Positions 1-6,241 of a stretch of 9,124 nucleotides of DNA are shown here, one piece after another; within the stretch, counting starts at the first letter, position 1, and every line of letters starts with the position of its first letter. Where the stretch lies: NCBI GenBank assembly GCA_015487985.1, contig WFOP01000322.1, positions 1 to 9,124 on the forward strand. The letters run 5' to 3'. The translations under genes and the position numbers were made by a program. Source of the DNA: Hyphomicrobiales bacterium (GTDB lineage Bacteria > Pseudomonadota > Alphaproteobacteria > Rhizobiales > Devosiaceae). The notes beneath the pieces were generated by a model, which saw nothing but the letters and a program-made list of their open reading frames with translations, was not told the DNA's origin and ran no database searches.

Positions 1-447
1 CGCCAAGGCGGCATGTTTGCCGAACGCGCAGGCCCCCTCCGTTTTGTTTGCAATGAAAATGCTGCCGAGCGGATTGAAAATGGCCTTACCCGCATGGGGG
101 CCCGCCTGGACCTGAGCGATGCGCAGGCAACAACATTTGAAACATTCAAATCAGCCGCCCTTGATGCCCAGACAACGTTTGCCCAATCCTGCGACCAGTT
201 CAAACTGGCCCGTCAGGATCAGGACAAAGATGAAACCGATCTGATTGATCGCCTGAACAGCCGCCAGGCCATGATGAGTGCTCAACTATCTGCAATGGAG
301 GATATCATGCCCGAATTTGAAGCATTTTTTAACAGCCTGACCGATGAACAAAAAGCGCAGATGCGCTCCGACCGGCGCAATTTCACCAGCAAGCGCGGAC
401 CCCGCTTCAATGGCGCTCAGCATGGCCACGGCCCCAATAACGGGTAG
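1..447 (+). CDS. Spy/CpxP-like LTxxQ-motif periplasmic protein (5' end missing)
   Basis: The reading frame is open from base 1, so the gene begins outside the window and the ATG at 13 is probably internal. The visible 148 residues form a charged, helical protein with two LTxxQ-type motifs: LSDAQ early and LTDEQ near the end (about residues 112-116 from the ATG at 13). Two cysteines, one before each half of the first helical segment, fit a disulfide. This arrangement matches the PF07813-type LTxxQ proteins I know from alphaproteobacteria, which are relatives of the E. coli periplasmic chaperones Spy and CpxP. The role is inferred to be protein protection in the envelope or stress sensing. The signal peptide that would confirm export lies outside the window. 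The tail is rich in G, H, N and R. A structured region and a probable terminator follow the gene. Confidence 0.8.
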   Translation, partial: RQGGMFAERAGPLRFVCNENAAERIENGLTRMGARLDLSDAQATTFETFKSAALDAQTTFAQSCDQFKLARQDQDKDETDLIDRLNSRQAMMSAQLSAMEDIMPEFEAFFNSLTDEQKAQMRSDRRNFTSKRGPRFNGAQHGHGPNNG

Positions 448-465
448 TTTTTCCAACACCCGCAA

Positions 466-531
466 AGGGACGCGCCTGTCCCTCCACCCCTGTCCCCGGC
501 CCTCCATTACACAGCAGGGCCGGCGCGTCCC
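466..531 (+). other. Nested, mutually exclusive inverted repeats downstream of the LTxxQ gene
   Basis: Three perfect pairings can be read here. AGGGAC (466-471) pairs with GTCCCT (478-483) around a 6-base loop. GGGACGCGCC (467-476) pairs with GGCGCGTCCC (522-531). CCGGCCCT (496-503) pairs with AGGGCCGG (516-523). The first and second share bases and exclude each other. The second and third can stack almost completely into one long stem with a one-sided bulge. No run of T follows, so this is not a standard intrinsic terminator. It may be a 3'UTR structure that stabilises the upstream mRNA or part of a small RNA. The pairings are seen; the function is unknown. Confidence 0.45.
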
Positions 532-571
532 CTCAAAAACCACCTCCCTCAAAGTCCGCTCCTGGATGCAG

Positions 572-599
572 AAGCCCCGGCACTGACAAGCCGGGGTTT
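572..599 (+). terminator. Probable intrinsic terminator
   Basis: AAGCCCCGGC (572-581) and GCCGGGGTTT (590-599) form a 10-bp stem with one G-U pair around an 8-base loop. The A-rich start and T-rich end of the stem make the hairpin a usable terminator, although only three T follow the GC core. It lies about 125 bp after the LTxxQ gene and about 150 bp before the next gene, so it would end the left transcript. Confidence 0.6.
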
Positions 600-696
600 C
601 TGGCGTTGGGCTTTGCCCCCCTGCGCCATATTCCCCCAAAACAGCAAAAATCACATATTGCCCTGACTGAAACAACGCGATAGCAATTGGAAATCA

Positions 697-727
697 GGGT
701 CAAACCATGACCCCAGGATTTTACAAT
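697..727 (+). promoter_or_regulatory. Candidate promoter region with a GGGTCA-N5-TGACCC dyad
   Basis: A perfect 6-bp inverted repeat, GGGTCA (697-702) and TGACCC (708-713), sits just before a -10-like TACAAT (722-727). The matching -35 (GTCAAA, 699-704, 17-base spacer) is poor and lies inside the dyad. A regulator bound at the dyad would therefore cover the polymerase site of the PLP-enzyme gene. A start of transcription near 734 would leave about 23 bases before the ATG at 757. The dyad is seen; the promoter is a weak inference. Confidence 0.3.
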
Positions 728-756
728 TATTGCATAATCAGCGGGTGATTTCACAC

Positions 757-1992
757 ATGGCGGATTCCAACAACACTCTTGATGCCACGAAAGTGCGCGA
801 CCTGTTCCCCGCCTTTGACGCCCAGAACCTCAAGGGGCAGGCCTTTTTTGAAAATGCCGGTGGCTCCTATACCTGCAAGCCGGTGCTGGATAAACTTGAA
901 ACCTATTATCGCAATACCAGGGTCCAGCCCTACAGCCCCTATCCCGCCAGCATTGCAGCGGGAAAGGCCATGGACCTCTCTTATGAGCGTATCGGGGAGG
1001 CGATGGGGTTGCCCCAGGAGTGGATACATTTTGGCCCCTCCACATCGGCAAACGCCTATGTGCTTTCCCATGCCTTTGCCACAATGCTCAGCCCCGGCGA
1101 CGCTATTATTGTCACCAATCAGGACCATGAAGCAAATTCAGGCTTTTGGCGTCGTCTGGAAAATGTCGGCATCGAAGTGCGAGAATGGCAGATGGACCCG
1201 CAAACCGGCACGCTCAATATTGTCGATCTGGAAAACCTGCTGGACAAAAAAGTGCGCTTTGTCAGTTTTCCCCATTGTTCAAACATTGTTGGCGAAATCA
1301 ATCCGGCCAAAAAAATCTGCGCAGCAATCCATGCCGCCGGTGCACTGGCAATCGTTGACGGGGTTTCCTATGCGCCCCACGGCCTGCCCGATGTGGGCGA
1401 TATGGACGCCGATATTTACTTTTTTTCCGCCTATAAAACCTTTGGCCCCCATCTGGGTGCGATGGCCATTCGCCCGGATATTGCCATGCGCCTCCCCGTT
1501 CAGGGCCATCATTTCAATCACAAATCCCTGCGCTACCGGCTGACTCCCGCCGGCCCCGACCACGCCCAGATTGCGGCCATGTCCGGCATCGCGGATTATC
1601 TTGAAATCATCGCGCAAATGTCAGGCCACGACACGCCGGGCAACACACCGTTTCAACAGGCCCACAACGCCATGCGCGCCACCGAAATTGCCCTGATGCA
1701 ACCGCTGCTGGATTGGCTGGGCGAGCGGAACGACATTGACCTGATCGGGCCTGAACAGGCAAAAAACCGCGCACCCACGATTGCGCTTTCATCCCGCACA
1801 TCCGGGTTTGACCTGGCCAAAAAACTGGCAAAACATAATATCATGGCGGGCGGGGGCAGTTTTTATGCCCAACGCACCCTTGAAGGGCTGAATCTGGACC
1901 CCGAACACGGGGTTTTGCGCCTGTCTTTTGTTCACTATACAACTGAAAACGAAATAGATCAGCTCATCAGCGCCCTGTCCAAAGAGCTGTAA
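757..1992 (+). CDS. Class V aminotransferase, cysteine-desulfurase-like PLP enzyme without the catalytic Cys
   Basis: The 411-residue product is a fold-type I PLP enzyme close to SufS/CsdA-type cysteine desulfurases. From the ATG at 757, visible marks are an FFENAGGS segment (about 30-37), a PLP-stacking histidine in DHEANSGFW (H124), HCSNIVGEINP (173-183), the PLP-phenol Asp in VDGVSYAPHG (D201) and the Schiff-base lysine in FFSAYKTFGP (K227). In true desulfurases a loop of RxGxxCA type carries the sulfur-accepting cysteine. Here the matching segment reads GGGSFYAQ (365-372), with Tyr where Cys is expected. A known subfamily (VC1184-like, TIGR01976) of unknown substrate resembles this. Desulfurase activity is therefore doubtful; a lyase or aminotransferase acting on another amino acid is possible. 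The frame also extends to a TTG at 730, but the ATG is preferred. The transporter gene follows after 23 bp, so the two may be co-transcribed. Confidence 0.88.
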   Translation: MADSNNTLDATKVRDLFPAFDAQNLKGQAFFENAGGSYTCKPVLDKLETYYRNTRVQPYSPYPASIAAGKAMDLSYERIGEAMGLPQEWIHFGPSTSANAYVLSHAFATMLSPGDAIIVTNQDHEANSGFWRRLENVGIEVREWQMDPQTGTLNIVDLENLLDKKVRFVSFPHCSNIVGEINPAKKICAAIHAAGALAIVDGVSYAPHGLPDVGDMDADIYFFSAYKTFGPHLGAMAIRPDIAMRLPVQGHHFNHKSLRYRLTPAGPDHAQIAAMSGIADYLEIIAQMSGHDTPGNTPFQQAHNAMRATEIALMQPLLDWLGERNDIDLIGPEQAKNRAPTIALSSRTSGFDLAKKLAKHNIMAGGGSFYAQRTLEGLNLDPEHGVLRLSFVHYTTENEIDQLISALSKEL

Positions 1993-2015
1993 TTCAAAAC
2001 AAGTGATTCCAAAAC

Positions 2016-2909
2016 ATGACCCGAACCTTTGCATTTTTTTTGCTGCTTGGCGCAGCCTTCTTCTGGGGCATGGCCTTCATCGCACAAAAAAGTGCCATGG
2101 ATCATATGGGCCCCCTGACATTTGTGGCATCGCGCTATATTCTGGGCGGCCTGATTATTCTCCCCTTCGCCTATTTTGAATACAGGCGCATCCGGCCAGA
2201 AATTTCTTCCAGACAATGGCTTTTGATCGGCCTTTTATGTGTAAGCTTTTTTCTGGGGTCCTGGCTTCAACAATGGGGCCTGATGACAACAACCGTCACC
2301 AATAGCGGTTTTCTCACCGGCATCTATGTTCTGTTTGTCCCCATTATTCAATGGCTGGTGTTCAGAACACGCCCCCACGCCATCATCTGGTATTGCGCTT
2401 CAATTGCCTTTTTGGGCCTGTATCTGCTGAGCGGTGCCAGTGTCGCCCCGTTCGGGTTTGGCGATTATCTGGTTTTGAGCAGCGCCGTGTTCTGGGCGCT
2501 TCAGGTATTTTTACTTGGCTACCTTTTGCCAAAGCTCGGTCTGCCGCTGGTGGTGTCAGTCATTTGCTTCTTGAGCGCCGGCCTGCTTTCCTCAGCCGGT
2601 GCGATAGGATGGGAAACCGTTTCTTTGCAGATATTTCAAAATGGCTGGGTTGAAATCGCCTATGCCGCAATATTCTCCACAGCCATCGGGTTTTCATTGC
2701 AGGCCATGGGCCAGCAACACATGCCCGCCGCCAACGCAGCCATCATCGTTTCCGCCGAAAGCCTGTTTGCCGCCGCCGGCGGGGCCATTCTTTTGGGAGA
2801 ACGATTAAGCGGATTTGGTTATGTCGGCATAACCCTGATATTCTTTGCCATCGTGGCAGTGGAAGCTGTTCCCATTTATGTCGCGCGCAATTCAAAACGA
2901 ACAACATAA
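2016..2909 (+). CDS. EamA/DMT-family inner-membrane transporter
   Basis: The 297-residue, very hydrophobic protein has about ten membrane helices arranged as two EamA repeats (roughly 5-138 and 149-285). The second repeat ends with the family signature around residues 237-284 (MPAANAAIIVSAESL, then LLGERLSGFGYVG). Members of the drug/metabolite transporter superfamily export or import small metabolites such as amino acids, and the substrate cannot be read from the sequence. The ATG at 2016 places the first helix correctly, but the Shine-Dalgarno sequence is weak. It starts 23 bp after the PLP enzyme, so the transporter may handle a substrate or product of that enzyme; this is inference. A short basic tail (RNSKRTT) would lie in the cytoplasm. 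The next gene is convergent, and I see no clear terminator in the 51 bp between them. Confidence 0.9.
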   Translation: MTRTFAFFLLLGAAFFWGMAFIAQKSAMDHMGPLTFVASRYILGGLIILPFAYFEYRRIRPEISSRQWLLIGLLCVSFFLGSWLQQWGLMTTTVTNSGFLTGIYVLFVPIIQWLVFRTRPHAIIWYCASIAFLGLYLLSGASVAPFGFGDYLVLSSAVFWALQVFLLGYLLPKLGLPLVVSVICFLSAGLLSSAGAIGWETVSLQIFQNGWVEIAYAAIFSTAIGFSLQAMGQQHMPAANAAIIVSAESLFAAAGGAILLGERLSGFGYVGITLIFFAIVAVEAVPIYVARNSKRTT

Positions 2910-2960
2910 ACGCTCAAACAGCTTCCAGATTTTGCCAGCTCTTCAGTTAATAGGCAACAT

Positions 2961-3383
2961 TCAGCTCATGCGCGACAGTGTAAAACCCTCGCAGAAAAGC
3001 CCAAAAGCACATCCGGTTACCTTAACCTTGTTCTGACCGAGAATTTTCACGCTGCCATCAAGTGTCATGCCATAAATGTCGATTTTACCCCGCCATTCAG
3101 CAAGGTGAGCCCGTTTGCCTTCATAAATGACATACTTGTTCAGCAACTGAATATTGCGCTCATTGATCTGATTTGGCTTTATCCAGATAAGTTTGACACA
3201 AATCTGGGTGCCATCACCGCAAAGGGCCACATCATAGCGGGCATCCCCCGCATCTGCCGCCCACACTCCATTGGGATTGAAATTTTGCAATAACGAGCTT
3301 TGGCCCATTGTTACGGCGGGGAAAGCCATCATTGGAATCACCAATAGCCACGCCATTACTCTTTTGAAAAAAATACTTCTCAT
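2961..3383 (-). CDS. Secreted DUF2147-like protein
   Basis: The 140-residue product starts with a signal peptide: basic residues (R2, K7, R8), a hydrophobic stretch about 11-25, and likely cleavage near TMG/QS. The mature part resembles DUF2147 (PF09917). It has NGVWAADAG at 38-46, a Cys-containing strand (C55, C62) followed by LIWIKP, then EWRGKIDIYG (96-105), a GCAFGLFC element (124-131) and a closing LSRM. The four cysteines could form two disulfides in the periplasm. DUF2147 proteins are small periplasmic beta-rich proteins of unknown function, common in proteobacteria. The gene stands alone, convergent to the transporter and divergent from tdk across a 220-bp AT-rich gap. The ATG at 3383 is preceded only by a weak AGGG. 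Confidence 0.75.
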   Translation of the reverse strand: MRSIFFKRVMAWLLVIPMMAFPAVTMGQSSLLQNFNPNGVWAADAGDARYDVALCGDGTQICVKLIWIKPNQINERNIQLLNKYVIYEGKRAHLAEWRGKIDIYGMTLDGSVKILGQNKVKVTGCAFGLFCEGFTLSRMS

Positions 3384-3437
3384 CGTTTATTTGCCCTGTA
3401 GTTAAGCCGCCCGCTTGGTGCCAGTTAAGTCTTAATT

Positions 3438-3466
3438 TTGTCCAGATTGTGAACGCCAATTATTCT
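3438..3466 (+). promoter_or_regulatory. Candidate sigma-70 promoter for tdk
   Basis: TTGTCC (3438-3443) and TATTCT (3461-3466) are separated by exactly 17 bases and lie in the most AT-rich part of the gap between the DUF2147-like gene and tdk. Transcription would start near 3473, giving a 5' leader of about 130 bases. It is one good match among several weaker ones, so confidence is limited. Confidence 0.35.
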
Positions 3467-3603
3467 ATATACCTGTTTATAATTGGTCTGCACGCTGTCC
3501 CAGGTCATATTTTTCTCCTGTGCATCAAATATTTTGACCCTTCCAAATCCAGCTCACGCCAACTAAAAATACCTCTGACCCATATGCTGAAGGGACGGTT
3601 TTT

Positions 3604-4251
3604 ATGGCAAAACTCTACTTTTCCTACGCGGCCATGAACGCGGGAAAATCAACCATTTTGCTTCAGGCTTCGCACAATTACCACGAGCGCGGCATGCAGA
3701 CCCTGCTCTATACATCCTCCCTTTATGCAGAGATGGACAAACGCTCCATCACCTCACGCATCGGCGTTACCGCCCCCGCCAGATTATATGACGGCAAACT
3801 GGACCTGTTCGAGCAAATCAAACAAAGGGTTGAAGAGGGGCCGCTGCACTGCATCTTTGTTGACGAAGCACAGTTCCTCACCACCGATCAGGTCTGGCAA
3901 CTGGCCCGGGTGGCGGACAGGATAAAACTTCCCGTCATGACCTATGGCCTGCGCACCGATTTTCAGGGAAACCTGTTTGAAGGATCGCGTGCACTATTGG
4001 CCATTGCCGATGTTTTGCGCGAGGTGCGCACCATTTGTGAATGCGGCTCCAAAGCCACCATGGTGGTGCGCAAGGATGACCTGGGCAATGTGCTCACCAA
4101 GGGCGATCAGGTGGCCATTGGCAAGGATGTTTATATCTCCTTATGCCGAAAACACTGGGAAGAAGCCACCGGGCGCTGGCCCGCCGCCGATAGCGCCAGT
4201 CCCAAATTTGCCTTTGATGAAGATGAACAACCCAAAAGCTCAAACCATTGA
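3604..4251 (+). CDS. tdk: Thymidine kinase
   Basis: The enzyme phosphorylates thymidine (and deoxyuridine) to the monophosphate in the pyrimidine salvage pathway, in the cytoplasm. The 215 residues align by eye along their whole length with E. coli Tdk (type II, TK1-like). Landmarks are the P-loop YAAMNAGKST (8-17), SRIG (51-54), the Walker B/catalytic segment FVDEAQF (85-91, with E88 as the expected general base), YGLRTDF (114-120) and the zinc ligands C145, C147, C181 and H184 in CEC and CRKH. The acidic tail (about 196-211) is longer than in E. coli. A GAAGGGA Shine-Dalgarno (3589-3595) with 8-base spacing fixes the start. It is the first gene of a + strand run with yciA, the dam-like gene and the nuclease-like gene. 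Confidence 0.96.
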   Translation: MAKLYFSYAAMNAGKSTILLQASHNYHERGMQTLLYTSSLYAEMDKRSITSRIGVTAPARLYDGKLDLFEQIKQRVEEGPLHCIFVDEAQFLTTDQVWQLARVADRIKLPVMTYGLRTDFQGNLFEGSRALLAIADVLREVRTICECGSKATMVVRKDDLGNVLTKGDQVAIGKDVYISLCRKHWEEATGRWPAADSASPKFAFDEDEQPKSSNH

Positions 4252-4273
4252 GCAAAACCCAGAGAGCAAAACA

Positions 4274-4672
4274 ATGAGCAAGCAAAATGCCCCCGGCGAG
4301 CCAACCGGTGCCCTCACCATCCGCACCCTTGCCATGCCCGCCGATACCAATCCGGCGGGGGATATTTTTGGCGGTTGGGTGATGAGCCAGTTGGACATCG
4401 CCGGCGCCATTGCCGCATCCGAACGCGTGCGCGGGCGCACCGCAACCGTTGCTGTTGAGGCCATGACCTTTATTGCCCCGGTAAAAGTAGGCGATGTTTT
4501 ATGCGTATATTGTGAAATCAAGGCAATCGGCACCACCTCCATTGCCATTGGTGTTGAGGCCTGGGCCCGCCGGCACCGCTACAAGGATCGCGTCAAGGTC
4601 ACACAAGGCACCTTCATCTATGTGGCGCTTGATGAACACGGGAAAAAATGCGCCATCGAAAAACCGCAATAA
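4274..4672 (+). CDS. yciA: YciA-type acyl-CoA thioesterase
   Basis: The 132-residue hotdog-fold protein hydrolyses acyl-CoA to free acid and CoA. It follows the YciA pattern closely: RTLAMPADTNPAGDIFGGWVMSQ at 17-39, then D41, which matches the catalytic Asp44 of Haemophilus YciA, then VAVEAMTFIAPVKVGD (59-74) and a closing FIYVALDEHGK. Length is typical (about 130-155). The frame is open far upstream across tdk, but homology begins only after the ATG at 4274, so that start is chosen; it is preceded by a weak AGAGAG. The gene lies 22 bp after tdk on the same strand and is probably co-transcribed, although no functional link with thymidine salvage is obvious. I see no terminator before the dam-like gene. 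Confidence 0.92.
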   Translation: MSKQNAPGEPTGALTIRTLAMPADTNPAGDIFGGWVMSQLDIAGAIAASERVRGRTATVAVEAMTFIAPVKVGDVLCVYCEIKAIGTTSIAIGVEAWARRHRYKDRVKVTQGTFIYVALDEHGKKCAIEKPQ

Positions 4673-4739
4673 ATTTGACAAAACGCTCTCAAGGAACCGA
4701 ACTTTTCCCCGTTTCAGCCCCCCATGCTAAATTGGGCCA

Positions 4740-5270
4740 ATGATCGCAAAAGCACTCTATTCATCAAAAAACGACGACTGGGGCACCCCTCAGGACCTGT
4801 TTGATCGCCTGAACAGTATTTATAATTTTCAACTGGACGCCGCCGCCGCCAGCCACAACGCAAAATGCCCCCGCTTTTTTACCCCGCACGATGATGCACT
4901 TCAAAAAAACTGGGCGCAATATAAACGCATCTGGCTCAACCCCCCCTACGGACGTTCCATCGGCGACTGGATGAAAAAAGCCTATGACGAAAGTCAGCGC
5001 GGCGCCCTTGTGGTCTGTCTGGTGCATGCCCGCACCGATACCCGCTGGTGGCACAATTGGGTTGAGGGCAAAGCAAGGGTGACTTTTCTTAAAGGGCGGC
5101 TTAAATTTACCACAGGAAAGGATCAGCATATTGCCCAGTCAGCGCCGTTCCCCAGTGTTCTTGTCGTTTATGATCCCCAGCTTTACACTGTTGTGCACCC
5201 TTCTTGTAATGCTGGCGCCCCCCGCATTTGCCCAGACACCGAGCGCCACCGACTCCGGCCAATCCCTTGA
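4740..5270 (+). CDS. Phage-type DNA N6-adenine methyltransferase (Dam, PF05869-like)
   Basis: The 176-residue product resembles the short Dam methyltransferases common in phages, which methylate adenine in DNA using S-adenosylmethionine. Visible marks in order are SSKNDDWGTPQDLFDRL (8-24), LDAAAASHNAKC (32-43), FFTPHDDAL (46-54), the catalytic NPPY motif in WLNPPYGRS (65-73), ARTDTRWWH (97-105), FLKGRLKF (116-123) and APFPSVLVVY (135-144). All expected blocks are present, so it should be active; the target site is unknown. The last ~32 residues after PFPSVLVVYDP have no family match that I recognise and are encoded where the next gene begins in another frame. The ATG at 4740 has only a weak Shine-Dalgarno. 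A chromosomal copy beside a PD-(D/E)XK protein suggests phage origin. Confidence 0.88.
   Translation: MIAKALYSSKNDDWGTPQDLFDRLNSIYNFQLDAAAASHNAKCPRFFTPHDDALQKNWAQYKRIWLNPPYGRSIGDWMKKAYDESQRGALVVCLVHARTDTRWWHNWVEGKARVTFLKGRLKFTTGKDQHIAQSAPFPSVLVVYDPQLYTVVHPSCNAGAPRICPDTERHRLRPIP
5114..5122 (+). promoter_or_regulatory. Strong Shine-Dalgarno inside the dam-like gene, supporting a TTG start
   Basis: AGGAAAGGA at 5114-5122 lies 8 bases before the TTG at 5131, which opens the nuclease-like frame. No comparable site precedes the in-frame ATG at 5170. The site also encodes conserved-looking Dam residues, so it could be fortuitous. Confidence 0.45.
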
Positions 5271-5682
5271 AAAACGTATTCAGGGTGATCTTGAGGCCGC
5301 AGGTTTTGAAATTATCGCCGCAAGTGACTGGAGCGAGGCCAGACTGTATCAGACCGAAAATCCCCGTTTTGTCATTCTCAATGCCCCCTATAATTCAATA
5401 TATGGCCACCGGGCCAAAATTGAGTTTCGCATCATTCTCAATGATCGCCAGATTCTGGTGGAAACCAAGCGCCAGCGTGTTCCCGGTTCGGTGGATGAAA
5501 AACTCCCATACGTTTTTCTCAACGCGCGTCACAACCTGCCCGAACTTGAATTTGTTCTGATTTTAGACGGAGAGGGCTTTAAGCCCGGTGCCATAACCTG
5601 GATAAAATCCCAGGCCGCCCGAACCCCCGGGTTTAACGTTCTGGCTCCCGGCGAACTGGTTGAATGGCTGGCAAACAGCTAA
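5131..5682 (+). CDS. PD-(D/E)XK nuclease-like protein with an apparent signal peptide
   Basis: With the TTG start the product has 183 residues; from the ATG at 5170 it has 170. Residues 1-34 look like a Sec signal peptide: basic n-region (SQRR), hydrophobic core (about 15-31), and an APPAFA/QT cleavage site. The TTG start supplies the positive n-region and follows a good Shine-Dalgarno; the ATG start would leave an uncharged n-region. The mature part starts with a helix (SLEKRIQGDLEAAGFEI). It then shows a PD-(D/E)XK-like core with E98 in KIEFRI, E111-x-K113 in ILVETKRQ, and the block GSVDEKLPYVFLNA (119-132), which I associate with phage-type nucleases of this superfamily. It overlaps the dam-like gene by 140 bp (TTG) or 101 bp (ATG). 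Nuclease activity is inferred, not shown. Export to the periplasm is unexpected for such an enzyme. Confidence 0.7.
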   Translation: MPSQRRSPVFLSFMIPSFTLLCTLLVMLAPPAFAQTPSATDSGQSLEKRIQGDLEAAGFEIIAASDWSEARLYQTENPRFVILNAPYNSIYGHRAKIEFRIILNDRQILVETKRQRVPGSVDEKLPYVFLNARHNLPELEFVLILDGEGFKPGAITWIKSQAARTPGFNVLAPGELVEWLANS

Positions 5683-6227
5683 TCCTGTTTCCATTTGATC
5701 GAACATCCCGCAGAAGCAATCTGCTCCGCCGGCCCTTTGCCGGTCAGCGCAATTTCCTCCATCGCCAGCACCAGGTCCCGCTTTGCCCCCGCAGGCAACG
5801 GGTTCATCCGCCCTTTGTCGATTCGCCCGCGATATTCAATCAGGCCATCCCGGTTCAGACCAAAAAAATCCGGGGTGCATTGCGCATCATAGGCCCGCGC
5901 CACCGCCTGACTTTCATCATGCAGATAGGGAAATACAAAACCGTTTTCCTCAGCAAATATCACCATATTTTCAAAGGAGTCTTCGGGGTGAGAACTGGCG
6001 TCATTTGAGCAAATTGCAACAAACCCGATGCCCTTTTCCTTCAGGGTTAAAGCATCCGCGTTAAGCCGGTCCGTAATTGCCTTAACATAGGGGCAGTGGT
6101 TACAGATAAACACCACAACCGCCCCGTTTTCCCCCATCACATCAGACAGACCAAGCGTTTCCCCCTCTGTAGAGGGCAACGAAAAGTCCGGCGCAGAAAT
6201 GCCCAGCTTTGGATTTTCAACACGCAT
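5679..6227 (-). CDS. Thioredoxin-family (peroxiredoxin-like) protein with CNHC motif
   Basis: The 182-residue protein has an AhpC/TSA-redoxin fold. It contains GISAPDFSLPSTEGE (9-23), the redox motif C42-N-H-C45 in FICNHCPYVKA, AICSND (71-76), the cis-proline TPDFFGL (118-124), RGRID (133-137) and a C-terminal GCSIKWK (174-180). The CNHCPYV plus SIKWK combination marks a widespread uncharacterised thioredoxin-like family, likely involved in thiol reduction or peroxide handling. There is no signal peptide, so it should act in the cytoplasm. A strong GGGGAGG Shine-Dalgarno (complement of 6236-6242) with 8-base spacing fixes the start. It begins 14 bp after the vWA gene and is probably its operon partner. 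Its TAG stop overlaps the stop of the convergent nuclease-like gene. Confidence 0.9.
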   Translation of the reverse strand: MRVENPKLGISAPDFSLPSTEGETLGLSDVMGENGAVVVFICNHCPYVKAITDRLNADALTLKEKGIGFVAICSNDASSHPEDSFENMVIFAEENGFVFPYLHDESQAVARAYDAQCTPDFFGLNRDGLIEYRGRIDKGRMNPLPAGAKRDLVLAMEEIALTGKGPAEQIASAGCSIKWKQD

Positions 6228-6241
6228 GTTTCATGCCTCCC

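Noticed and set aside
286..675. Minus-strand open frame of 129 codons opposite the LTxxQ gene end and the hairpin region
   Set aside because: It runs through the terminator hairpin, has low-complexity Gly/Arg-rich sequence and no domain.
3449..3637. 62-codon plus-strand frame over the tdk leader
   Set aside because: It lacks a ribosome site, overlaps the tdk start in another frame and has no recognisable feature.
4675..4680. Perfect TTGACA -35 box after yciA
   Set aside because: No -10-like hexamer occurs at 15-19 bases, so I do not call a promoter for the dam-like gene.
245..4816. A 16-bp identical stretch at 245-260 and 4801-4816
   Set aside because: It encodes a DRLNS-type peptide in two unrelated genes with the same common codons. 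Flanking sequence is unrelated, so chance is the best explanation.
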